From contig NZ_KQ976354.1 of assembly GCF_000346485.2 (NCBI RefSeq), forward strand, positions 8,102,221-8,166,220: DNA of 64,000 bases, given 5' to 3'. Numbering within the stretch: position 1 is the stretch's first letter; each line of letters opens with the position of its first letter. Under the pieces are notes generated by a model. That model worked only from the letters and a program-made list of their open reading frames with translations. It was not told the origin of the DNA and did no database searches. The DNA is from Scytonema hofmannii PCC 7110 (GTDB lineage Bacteria; Cyanobacteriota; Cyanobacteriia; Cyanobacteriales; Nostocaceae). The position numbers were made by a program, and so were the translations under genes. Shown piece after piece: positions 1 to 6,925 of this stretch.

Positions 1-196
1 TCCAAGCTGCATCTGGTGTGGAGACAATTGCTGCACCTGCGTTCCGGTAATCCTCATCTGTAAAGCCTGCACCGACACCTGCGCCTTGCTCTACAAAAAT
101 GTTGTGACCATTTTCCTTCAAGACTCTAACACTAGAAGGACTCAACCCGACTCGAAACTCTTGGTCTTTCGTTTCTTTAGGAATGCCAATTTCCAT
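1..196 (-). CDS. ald: Alanine dehydrogenase, N-terminal part (cut by window edge)
   Basis: Only the first 65 codons lie in the window; the gene runs off the left edge. The protein begins MEIGIPKETKDQEFRVGL and continues with a GHNIFVEQGAGVGAGF stretch, the N-terminal domain of alanine dehydrogenase and the related transhydrogenase alpha subunits. The family deaminates L-alanine to pyruvate and ammonium with NAD+, or runs in reverse. The closeness of the opening residues to cyanobacterial Ald favours Ald over PntA. The start is the ATG at 196. Catalytic Lys/His and the Rossmann domain lie outside the window, so integrity cannot be judged. Confidence 0.88.
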   Translation of the reverse strand, partial: MEIGIPKETKDQEFRVGLSPSSVRVLKENGHNIFVEQGAGVGAGFTDEDYRNAGAAIVSTPDAAW

Positions 197-518
197 TGAC
201 TGCCTCTTATGACTTTTTTAGATTTTGTCAGTCTCATTCTTGGTCTGTTGAATCAATAACTACAATTTGACCCGAACTTACCCTGATATCACCTAATGTA
301 CTTCAAACTTTTGTTATTGACGATCCCCAAAGTCCTTCTACAATAAAAGAAGAATCGTAAAGAAATGTGAACGCGATTGATGGGCAATCGGCAATCGGAT
401 TTGAATAGCTCTCACAATGCCCGATGCCCAATGCTCTATTCCCAATGCGCCATTCCCCATGCGATCAAACCAAAAAATTTTTGTATAATATTTAACTTGC
501 CAAAAAGAGGGTTTTTAA
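197..518. other. Intergenic region ald / Hlip
   Basis: About 320 bases between two divergently transcribed genes, so both promoters should lie here. It contains a stretch of near-repeated 'gcaatcgg / cccaatgc' words around 380-460, of the short-repeat kind seen between genes across this window. No convincing further gene: the open frame over 377-580 is out of frame with the Hlip gene and made of these repeats. Confidence 0.5.
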
Positions 519-692
519 ATGATGACACAACCACAACCAAGCGTTACTCCCAAGCTAGAAGAGCCAAAGTTTGGATTTAATGAATATGCCGAGCGTTTGA
601 ATGGTCGAGCTGCAATGATTGGCTTTGTCCTTATGGTAGTGATTGAGTATGTTACCAATCAAGGGGTATTATCCTGGCTTGGTTTAAGGTGA
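519..692 (+). CDS. High-light-inducible protein (Hlip / SCP), 57 aa
   Basis: A 57-residue single-helix chlorophyll-binding protein of the LHC superfamily. The diagnostic motif is visible at about residues 26-34 (ERLNGRAAMIGF), containing the conserved Glu, Asn and Arg that ligate chlorophyll and bridge helices in Hlip dimers, followed by one hydrophobic helix. Known family members sit in thylakoids, associate with photosystem II assembly intermediates or chlorophyll synthase, and quench excess energy. Two ATGs (519, 522) can start it, with a purine-rich AAAAAGAGG ribosome-binding region upstream at about 502-510. The stop codon overlaps the first unit of a TGACCAG repeat, so the repeat abuts or generated the C-terminus. 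Confidence 0.9.
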   Translation: MMTQPQPSVTPKLEEPKFGFNEYAERLNGRAAMIGFVLMVVIEYVTNQGVLSWLGLR

Positions 693-731
693 CCAGTGAC
701 TAGTGACCAGTGACCAGTGACCAGTGACCAG
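690..731. repeat. Heptameric tandem repeat (TGACCAG)n
   Basis: About six copies of a 7-base unit starting inside the Hlip stop codon. The same unit recurs at 57719-57786 and in shortened inverted form near 45739-45763. Short tandemly repeated heptamers of this sort are typical of filamentous cyanobacterial genomes. Confidence 0.85.
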
Positions 732-876
732 CTAACGGTTACTCATTACTGATTACTGGTGACTCTACTTTACAAAAGTATAATGAAGAAGAGGCTCTCA
801 AGAAGAGCGTTGTTTTTAATTGGGATATTCTTAGTATATTTATAGGAAAAATTAACACCGAACAAACTTAAGCTGT

Positions 877-1173
877 ATGAATATTATATTTCCCCGTTTT
901 GTGAAATCAGCCTACCGTAGAGAACCAATCATCAGTGTTTTGATTACTATGGGAATCGTAGATGCAGTGATTGGTGGATTTAATGACAGTTGGTCGTTGT
1001 TTGTAATTGGCTTAGGGACAGCCGGCGTAACGCTTGCCTACAGATTGTGGCGCGTTCAGCAACGGCCTCCCTTACCTGAAGAACCTGTCGTACAACATTA
1101 CTTAAGCGATCGCTCGTCAAGTTCTGCCTTACCCATGCTCACAGTGTCTAAGAAAAAACCGCCCTATTCATAA
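877..1173 (+). CDS. Conserved hypothetical small membrane protein, 98 aa
   Basis: Function not recognised. Two hydrophobic stretches (about residues 17-34 and 40-56) suggest a small integral membrane protein with a polar C-terminal tail rich in Ser and Pro. The layout, a short basic N-terminus, two helices and a proline-rich tail, resembles small conserved hypothetical proteins of cyanobacteria. It stands alone between the Hlip and a WD40 gene, both on the same strand, with 184 and 111 bases of spacing. No catalytic motif is visible. Confidence 0.6.
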   Translation: MNIIFPRFVKSAYRREPIISVLITMGIVDAVIGGFNDSWSLFVIGLGTAGVTLAYRLWRVQQRPPLPEEPVVQHYLSDRSSSSALPMLTVSKKKPPYS

Positions 1174-1284
1174 ATTTTTCATGTTGACTTGGGGAGTTCT
1201 TGCTGGTTTTAAGCATTATGCTCCTCTATTTTACATGACAAGGTATACTTAAAAACACAGTAAAAATTCTATTGTGTCAAGTAT

Positions 1285-2457
1285 ATGTTTTTGTTACGAA
1301 AAAATAAATTCGCCAAAGAAAACCTTGGCTCTAACTTGTCTGGAGAATGCACTCCCTCTTTGAGAGAGAAAACTTTTCCATACAAGTGGTTAGTGAATCT
1401 AAAATCTAAAATTTTCTCTACAAAAAATTTCATAATGCTGCTGGGTGTAGCAAGTGCTACTGCTGTTGCTCCTCTATGTCCAATTTCTTCTACCGTTCTT
1501 GCTGAAACTCAAGTTATATCTCAAACTCAAGCTATACCAGTTCCCGAACCATCTACTAACTTTACCAATCCACTATTGCTATATAGTTTTAGAGAAAATA
1601 CGGGAACAATTAAATCTCTTGCCTTCAGTCCTGATAGTAAAATTCTTGTCGGTGGCGGGGCGGAAAACGAGGGAATTATCCGTATGTGGAATACGTTAAC
1701 TGGTAAAAAAATTGCCATGATTAACAGAGCACACAAGACATCGGTGGAATCTATATTGATTTCGCCAGACGGTCAAACTTTAGCAAGTTGTAGCTCTGAC
1801 AACACCATTAACCTTTGGAATTTGGGCAATAATCGGTTTACTCGTTCTTTTGTGGGGCATACCAGCAATGTGCTATCCCTAGCAGTGACTCCAGATGGTA
1901 AAATCCTTGCTAGTGGTGCGTTAGATGGTATCAGGTTGTGGGATTTGCTACAACAGCGCCCGCTTGCAACGTTGGTGCGCTTTGACAATTTTATTTATTC
2001 ACTAGCAATTAGCCCTGATGGTCAAACACTTGTCAGTGGAGACAGAAGAGGTACTATTAAGTTTTGGGATTTAAATTCTGGAAAATTAATTCGCACAGTT
2101 CCAGATGCTCATTTGAACGCTATCACCAAAATAGTTTTTACCCCAGATGGAAGTAATTTTGTGAGTGCTAGTCGCGATCGCACAATCAAAATTTGGGATA
2201 CTAACACCGGAACACCCGTTCGTACTCTAACAGGGCATAACAACTGGGTTAATGCAATTACCATCAGCCCCAACGGGCAAACCCTTGCAAGTGCGGGCAG
2301 AGATGGAATTAAACTGTGGAATTTAACAACAGGTGAGTTATTAAATACACTTTACGGGCATACCGATTGGGTGAGCAGCATTGCTTTTAGTCCTAATGGA
2401 ACAATGCTTGCTAGTGGGGGATTTGACAGGAGAGTTAATATTTGGCTGGCTCAATAG
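1285..2457 (+). CDS. Secreted or membrane-anchored WD40 repeat protein, 390 aa
   Basis: The N-terminus (about residues 45-75) holds a hydrophobic stretch ending near ...STVLA, consistent with a signal peptide or anchor, which would place the propeller outside the cytoplasm. From about residue 95 there are roughly seven WD40 repeats with the usual pattern of 'SPDGQTLASCSSDNTINLW', ending in W-D or W-N dipeptides and GH boxes. This predicts a seven-bladed beta-propeller used as a protein-interaction platform. No enzymatic domain is fused to it, unlike many cyanobacterial WD40 proteins that carry kinase or NTPase modules. Partners cannot be told from the neighbours. The start is the ATG at 1285. 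Confidence 0.85.
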   Translation: MFLLRKNKFAKENLGSNLSGECTPSLREKTFPYKWLVNLKSKIFSTKNFIMLLGVASATAVAPLCPISSTVLAETQVISQTQAIPVPEPSTNFTNPLLLYSFRENTGTIKSLAFSPDSKILVGGGAENEGIIRMWNTLTGKKIAMINRAHKTSVESILISPDGQTLASCSSDNTINLWNLGNNRFTRSFVGHTSNVLSLAVTPDGKILASGALDGIRLWDLLQQRPLATLVRFDNFIYSLAISPDGQTLVSGDRRGTIKFWDLNSGKLIRTVPDAHLNAITKIVFTPDGSNFVSASRDRTIKIWDTNTGTPVRTLTGHNNWVNAITISPNGQTLASAGRDGIKLWNLTTGELLNTLYGHTDWVSSIAFSPNGTMLASGGFDRRVNIWLAQ

Positions 2458-2734
2458 AACCACTTCTAAAGCAGGGATGTAGAAATCAGCGCTCGTGTTA
2501 TGGGTGTTGCTGGTGTAGCTGATTTTCCAAGGATATTCGCGTAAAATTTTCGGCATATCATGGGGTTGTTTATTGTATCCTTGGAAAATTAACATTAACG
2601 AGGTCGATTCTCTCGCCCGCGATCGATGTGTAAAATAACAACATTATACTCAAGAATAACGGACTCGCTCTCACCGGGCGCAAAATATGCGCCATGATTG
2701 ATAAGTATAGAGAGTTCAAACAGGAGATGATCTG

Positions 2735-2992
2735 ATGCAATCAGCGTTACGGATCGAAACCAAAGTTCTACCAGGCAACAAGATTGAAATCAACCTGCCT
2801 GCTGATACTAACTCAACCTCTGTCGGACAAACCATTGAGGTGATAGTTCTGCTACCTGAACAGAAGTCAGCCCAAGAAAGGCAATCTATTTTGCAACTGC
2901 TTGAAGAAATCCACAAACAGCGTCCCGTTGGCAGAAGTGTAGAAGAAATCAATCGAGACTTACAAGCAGAGAGAGATGCATGGGACAACTAA
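2735..2992 (+). CDS. Antitoxin of a PIN-type toxin-antitoxin pair, 85 aa
   Basis: A short acidic protein immediately upstream of, and overlapping by 13 bases, a PIN-domain gene. The N-terminal half reads as a beta-rich domain (RIETKVLPGNKIEINLP), with a charged C-terminal helix (residues 50-85) typical of the toxin-wrapping tail of type II antitoxins. A ribosome-binding AGGAGA lies near 2720. The family was not named from sequence alone; the role rests on size, overlap and the partner gene. Such antitoxins normally neutralise the PIN RNase and repress their own operon. Confidence 0.7.
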   Translation: MQSALRIETKVLPGNKIEINLPADTNSTSVGQTIEVIVLLPEQKSAQERQSILQLLEEIHKQRPVGRSVEEINRDLQAERDAWDN

Positions 2993-3426
2993 CTCTGACA
3001 AATGCTGCACGTGTATATATCGATACGGTAACGGTTATTTACGCCGTTGAACAGACTCCAACTTACGGAGTGTTACTGAATCCCTTATGGAATAATCTTC
3101 AGGCAGGAAATATTGAGGTTTTTAGCAGTGAACTAACTTTGATGGAAACCCTAGTTGTGCCAATTAGAAACTCGGATACATTTCTAGTTAGTGCTTATGA
3201 GCGATTGTTGCGATCGTCCCAAATGCAGTTGATTCCAATTAGCCAAACTCTCTTGAGAGAAGCAGCAAAGCTACGCGCTATCACACTTTCTTTGAGAACA
3301 CCCGATGCCATCCATGCCGCAACTGCGATCGCAGCAAGCTGCACCCAATTTCTCACCAACGATCGGCAACTAAGAACAGTCACAGGCTTACCTGTAGTAA
3401 TTTTAGATGAGATTCTGACACCATAA
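2980..3426 (+). CDS. PIN-domain toxin (VapC-like), 148 aa
   Basis: A complete PIN domain: an early acidic residue in RVYIDTVTVIYAVE (Asp about residue 14), the middle Glu in SSELTLMETLV, the TPDAIHAATA motif with Asp about residue 108, and a late acidic residue in FLTNDRQL. These match the metal-binding quartet of PIN nucleases, which cut tRNA or other RNA. Translation is probably coupled to the antitoxin by the 13-base overlap. Of the PIN genes and remnants in this window it is the only one that looks intact. The specific RNA target cannot be inferred. Confidence 0.82.
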   Translation: MGQLTLTNAARVYIDTVTVIYAVEQTPTYGVLLNPLWNNLQAGNIEVFSSELTLMETLVVPIRNSDTFLVSAYERLLRSSQMQLIPISQTLLREAAKLRAITLSLRTPDAIHAATAIAASCTQFLTNDRQLRTVTGLPVVILDEILTP

Positions 3427-3431
3427 GCGAT

Positions 3432-3545
3432 CGCTACTCCCTTCCCGCCCAAAGATTACCTATCTAAATGAACCGCAAAGACGCAAAGAGCAAGGGAGTA
3501 AGAGGAACATACGATCAATAGTCTTATAGCGGAAAGGGAGTAATC
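3432..3545. repeat. MITE-like element, copy A
   Basis: About 114 bases bounded by inverted arms: TACTCCCTTCCCGC at 3435-3448 and GCGGAAAGGGAGTAATC at 3529-3545 (one mismatch over 14 paired positions). The same arms bound another element of nearly equal size at 47848-47959. The interior contains an 'aaccgcaaagacgcaaag' word that also appears, inverted and modified, in the second copy. No coding capacity. Confidence 0.7.
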
Positions 3546-3577
3546 GGTAAAGCGCAGATATGATATGAAGTAAGCAA

Positions 3578-3820
3578 CCCACTGCTTAAAGCAGTGGGCT
3601 TCAGCTAAACCCAGTTTAGTCGAAGCCAAGCGAACCCTCCTATCAGCTTTAAACAAGCTGGGTTTACATTAAGTGTTAAAGTTCTTACCTTGGGATACGA
3701 AGCTAGTTCCAAGCTCTAAAACCAAGTAATTAAACAGACGTAATGGTTTAAAGTCAGTGTTACTTGGAAAGTACCGGGTGTAAACAAAGTCAAAGCTCAC
3801 ATTACCCGAAAGGAGGGACT
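3578..3820 (+). ncRNA. Omega-RNA (HEARO)-like structured RNA upstream of iscB remnant
   Basis: The 240 bases directly before the IscB remnant are dense in perfect stems: 3578-3585 with 3591-3598 (8 bp), 3606-3614 with 3658-3666 (9 bp), 3644-3649 with 3655-3660, 3722-3729 with 3760-3767 (8 bp, enclosing TTAAAC/GTTTAA), and 3775-3779 with 3804-3808 just ahead of the AGGAGG ribosome-binding site. Some stems overlap, implying a pseudoknot or alternative folds. In known IscB systems the guide-bearing omega-RNA, earlier described as HEARO, lies exactly here. The 5' boundary is uncertain, so the guide segment is not assigned. Covariance-model comparison was not possible. Confidence 0.68.
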
Positions 3821-4081
3821 ATGTCCAAAGTTTTTGTTTTAGATACAGAGAAAAAACCACTCTTACCTATTCATCCTGCTACCGCAAGACAACTTTTAAG
3901 AAATGGTAAAGCAGCAGTTTTCAAAAAATTTCCTTTTACCATCATTCTGAAAGTGACTTTCACAGAGAAATCAGTTCAACCTTTGAGGTTAAAGATTGAC
4001 CCTGGTGCTAAAACAACAGGATTAGCAATTGTTAACGATACTACTGGTGAAGTTGTATTTGCTGCTGAACTGCAACATTGA
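3821..4081 (+). pseudogene. iscB: Truncated IscB (PLMP domain and RuvC-I only), 86 aa
   Basis: Begins MSKVFVLDTEKKPLLPIHP, the N-terminal PLMP-type segment of IscB, followed by LRLKIDPGAKTTGLAIV, the RuvC-I motif with catalytic Asp60. The reading frame ends after ...FAAELQH where full-length IscB continues with Arg-Gly and the Arg-rich bridge helix. The stop is TGA where CGA would be expected, and the following DNA does not resemble the rest of iscB. The bridge helix, HNH domain and RuvC-II/III are therefore missing (the family is usually 400-500 residues). The ATG at 3821 has a strong AGGAGG at 3811-3816 and is preferred over an upstream in-frame ATG at 3764, which lies inside the RNA. It should be unable to cut DNA. 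Confidence 0.85.
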
Positions 4082-4201
4082 GTTTTTACGCCACGCTTCA
4101 AAACTCAATTTCGTGGGTTTCCGCCTTGGGGGTGTTATGAAAATCGACCAATATTTAGGTTGAGGAATATTGATCAAGGTTCATGGTCGATAGTCGATTT
4201 T
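4078..4201. repeat. Two inverted repeats after the iscB remnant, possible element end
   Basis: A perfect 9-bp stem (4078-4086 with 4100-4108, 13-base loop) begins inside the iscB stop codon. A second 9-bp stem pairs AAAATCGAC at 4140-4148 with GTCGATTTT at 4193-4201. IS200/IS605-like ISC elements end in subterminal hairpins, so one of these may be the right end of an internally deleted element. No transposase is present, and the boundary is inference. Confidence 0.5.
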
Positions 4202-4296
4202 GCTACCCTGACCTTTTCAGGGACTGTACCGAAATTTTACTGAAATTTATGAATCTTTTTTACTTAGTATTTTCCAGGATATACAGACTACTTATA

Positions 4297-5811
4297 TCAT
4301 CTTCGGCTAATGATAGGTAAGATGATGGTAAATTTCGATCCTAGACCAGGTTGGCTGTGAAGTATAACTTCCCCAGAGTGGGCTGAAGTAATTGCCTTCA
4401 CAATTGATAATCCCAAACTAGCGCCATCAGAACGACTATTTGCAACACGGGCAAAACTCTCAAAAATTTTTTGTTGGTCAGCAAAAGCGATACTCTCTCC
4501 CGTATCCCTCACCCAGAAAGAAACCCTGCTATTTGTAATAGCGGAGCCAATGGCAATAGTGTCAATATTTTGTGTACGTTGTGTAGCATTTTTTGCCAGA
4601 TTTATAACTGCCTGAATCAGCCGTTGGCGATCTATTACAATCTGACCTTTGGCAGTAGCATCCAACAGCCAGTTGCGCTGTGCCAAAACTTTCGCCTTGG
4701 TAAACAATTCCTCAGTCAAGAAACCAACATCAACTGTTTCTAGCAGCAAAAAGTCTGGGCTTTCTATCTTTGCTAGTAAAATCAGGGCTTCTACAAATTG
4801 GCTCATGCGGTCTAACTCATCCAGCACTAATGCCAGAGTTGATTGTACCTCTTGTGGGTTATCACCCATTGATTCTAGGTATCCTCGAATGATGGTAATG
4901 GGTGTCCGCAGTTCATTTCCAGCATCATTGATGAAGTTACGCTGGCTAGTGAACGCTGCTTGCAGCCGATCCATCATCTCGTTAAAGGTGGTTGCTAATT
5001 CTGCTATCTCTCCTTGTCCCTGGAATGGAATGCGCTGTTGCAGATCGGATTCGCCGATGGAGCGCGTGGTAGCTATCAGGACTCGCAAGGGAGTCAGTAT
5101 CCGTCCAGAAGCGACCCAAGCCAGCATTAGTGCTACAACCAAGACAAAGCAACTTACTTGGACAACAACCATCACAGCTTGTAAGGCTTCTGCACGCTCA
5201 TCAGCTATTGTGTGAGCTACCACAAATACCCCTAGGGTTTTTCCATTGATTTTGACTGGTTCCGTTAAGTAAATGATATTCTCAATGGCAGGATCGGGAA
5301 TTTGTTTTTCACCTTGTTCTGGTCGAGTTTGTTTTGCCCAGCGCCGCATTAGTTCTGAATTTTTTGCTAATGGTTTTGGTCTACCTCTGGGACTGGATCT
5401 ATAAAATTCGCCATCTAAAATTGCAATCAAATAGTTCTCGTCTTCCGGAAGCCGATGAGATAAAAATGCATCAAAGATTTTTTTTAGGTCTTGTTTAGAG
5501 GATGGACGCTTAAAAGATTTATCTACTAATAAAGTCGTTTCAGATTCTTCTGTTTCAGACTCTTTTATATTCTCTGGATTTCTTTCTGCTTGGTCAGGTA
5601 TGGATTCACCGTTAACCAGAACCGTAAATGCTTCCATCTCTTTCCTCAGTTCCCTGCGGACTCGTTCATCGACACGGCTGTACAGAAGCAAACGAAACGC
5701 GGGGATTGAGACTGTAAATATAAAAACGATAATCAATACATACCAGAAGAGAATGCGGGTTCGTGCCTCTCCTGAGAACTTTTTCCAACCCCTAGATAGG
5801 TCTTTCGGCAT
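4297..5811 (-). CDS. Sensor histidine kinase with H-box His replaced by Asn, 504 aa
   Basis: Layout: a transmembrane helix at about residues 20-45, a periplasmic sensor region to about 205, a second helix at 208-230, HAMP to about 283, dimerisation domain about 288-350 and HATPase domain about 390-500. The H-box reads DAGNELRTP, so the phospho-accepting His is Asn299 (AAT codon at 4915-4917, one base from CAT). The N-box NLAKNA is present, but G1 reads DTGESI instead of DTGxGI and the G2 region GASLGLS is also atypical. It may be a pseudokinase, a partner needing a second kinase, or freshly inactivated. No response regulator is adjacent. Downstream lies the iscB remnant. Confidence 0.88.
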   Translation of the reverse strand: MPKDLSRGWKKFSGEARTRILFWYVLIIVFIFTVSIPAFRLLLYSRVDERVRRELRKEMEAFTVLVNGESIPDQAERNPENIKESETEESETTLLVDKSFKRPSSKQDLKKIFDAFLSHRLPEDENYLIAILDGEFYRSSPRGRPKPLAKNSELMRRWAKQTRPEQGEKQIPDPAIENIIYLTEPVKINGKTLGVFVVAHTIADERAEALQAVMVVVQVSCFVLVVALMLAWVASGRILTPLRVLIATTRSIGESDLQQRIPFQGQGEIAELATTFNEMMDRLQAAFTSQRNFINDAGNELRTPITIIRGYLESMGDNPQEVQSTLALVLDELDRMSQFVEALILLAKIESPDFLLLETVDVGFLTEELFTKAKVLAQRNWLLDATAKGQIVIDRQRLIQAVINLAKNATQRTQNIDTIAIGSAITNSRVSFWVRDTGESIAFADQQKIFESFARVANSRSDGASLGLSIVKAITSAHSGEVILHSQPGLGSKFTIILPIISRR

Positions 5812-6190
5812 GCTTGTTATCTACTCTCGCGATCTGTGAAAGTTGGAAGTTATGGGACTTGCTCGCAACTTCTTTCCTCTTCTCACTCCTGATACGTACC
5901 CCCAGCAATAGCTTTGTGAAACTTGTCACTACTATACAAGCTCAGTAATCTAAACTTCAAGAACGCACCTGTAGGAACCAAAGGCTCTTACATTGTCACC
6001 ATGCTAAATACCCAAATGGAGTGGGGTGGGCGTCCTCGCCTGCCCTCTCTAGAAAGTACGTCCCTGCCCTCTCTAGAAAGTACGTCCCTGCCCTCTCTAG
6101 AAAGTACGTCCTTGCCCTCTCTAGAAAGTACGTCCCTGCCCTCTCCGGAAGTACGGGCGGGGACGCCCGTACCACAAAGTCAAAAAGAAG
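5812..6190. other. Intergenic region upstream of the kinase, with tandem repeats
   Basis: Holds the kinase 5' region and, from 6041, the 24-bp tandem array described separately. The tail (6146-6172) ends in a GGGCGGGGACGCCCGTAC inverted word related to the 'gggcgtctcgcc' repeats at 8697 and 21561. Open frames here are products of the tandem repeat and are not genes. Confidence 0.6.
6041..6159. repeat. 24-bp tandem repeat array, four full copies plus a partial one
   Basis: Copies at 6041-6064, 6065-6088, 6089-6112 and 6113-6136 are identical except for one base, then a diverged partial unit follows. Each unit contains CTCTCTAGAAAG and an AGTACGTCC word. There are no spacers, so it is not a CRISPR. 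It sits about 30 bases beyond the coxC stop codon. Confidence 0.92.
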
Positions 6191-6814
6191 CTACAGCAAA
6201 TACAGCAACCCGAAAAGGATAATCCAAATCACATCAACAAAGTGCCAGTAAATTTCGGCTGCTTGTATGCCAAAGTGATGTTCGTTGCTGTAGTGACCTT
6301 TCTTGAAAGATCGCCACAAGACAGCAAGAATTGCTAAAACACCAACAGTTACGTGCAACCCGTGAAAGCCGGTTAAGACGTAAAATGCGCTGGCAAACAA
6401 ATTAGTATTCAGACCAAATTCTAGATGAGTGTATTCATACACCTGTCCTACTAAGAAAGTAATACCCATTGCAGCAGTAACTGCCATCCAAAATTGCGTT
6501 CCTTGTACATCATTCTTCTTGATTGCGGAATCTGCATTGTGAATTACAAAACTGCTAGCAATTAGGTTAATTGTGTTAACTCCAGGTAACAATAGTTCCA
6601 ATTCAGGTGTACCTTCGGGAGGCCAAACAGGGAGTGTTGAACGGTAAGCTAAATAAGCCCCGAACAACCCCATAAAAATCATTCCTTCAGCAACCAAGAA
6701 CACGAGTAAACCAAATATACGATGGTCTGGATGTTCTTCATGATGAGCATCTACAGTTGCCGTATGGTGATAATTTAGGTCAGCCTTCGCTGGATCGATG
6801 GTTGGACTTTGCAT
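6191..6814 (-). CDS. coxC: Cytochrome c oxidase subunit III, 207 aa
   Basis: A five-helix membrane subunit of the aa3-type terminal oxidase. Recognisable stretches include HRIFGLLVFLVAEGMIFMG near the N-terminus, the FYVLTGFHGLHVTVG motif around residues 142-156 and the C-terminal EIYWHFVDVIWI. It stabilises subunit I and its proton uptake path. It is the last gene of a coxB-coxA-coxC operon on the minus strand, 111 bases after coxA; that gap holds a palindromic heptamer repeat. Length is normal for cyanobacterial CoxC. Confidence 0.95.
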   Translation of the reverse strand: MQSPTIDPAKADLNYHHTATVDAHHEEHPDHRIFGLLVFLVAEGMIFMGLFGAYLAYRSTLPVWPPEGTPELELLLPGVNTINLIASSFVIHNADSAIKKNDVQGTQFWMAVTAAMGITFLVGQVYEYTHLEFGLNTNLFASAFYVLTGFHGLHVTVGVLAILAVLWRSFKKGHYSNEHHFGIQAAEIYWHFVDVIWIILFGLLYLL

Positions 6815-6846
6815 GAATTTCTAGTATGTATAACGTTATCAAAGAA

Positions 6847-6923
6847 ATTTTGGATTTTAGATTTTAGATTTTGGATTGAATTTAAAATCTAAAATCCAAA
6901 ATCCAAAATCCAAAATCCAAAAT
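6847..6923. repeat. Inverted arrays of TTTTGGA / TCCAAAA heptamers
   Basis: Tandem 'gattttagattttgga' words followed by the inverted 'aatccaaaatccaaa' words fill the coxA-coxC gap and could fold into one long hairpin. The same heptamers occur at 13681-13711 and 54807-54843. Confidence 0.85.
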
Positions 6924-6925
6924 TA

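Noticed and set aside
3764-3820. Extended N-terminus of the IscB remnant from ATG 3764
   Set aside because: It would translate the structured RNA, whereas ATG 3821 has AGGAGG and matches the known IscB start.
6041-6159. CRISPR-like array
   Set aside because: Units are directly contiguous with no spacers, and no cas gene is near.
5923-6251. Two overlapping open frames with internal repeats of 8 residues
   Set aside because: They are translations of the 24-bp tandem array (a multiple of three) and have no other support.
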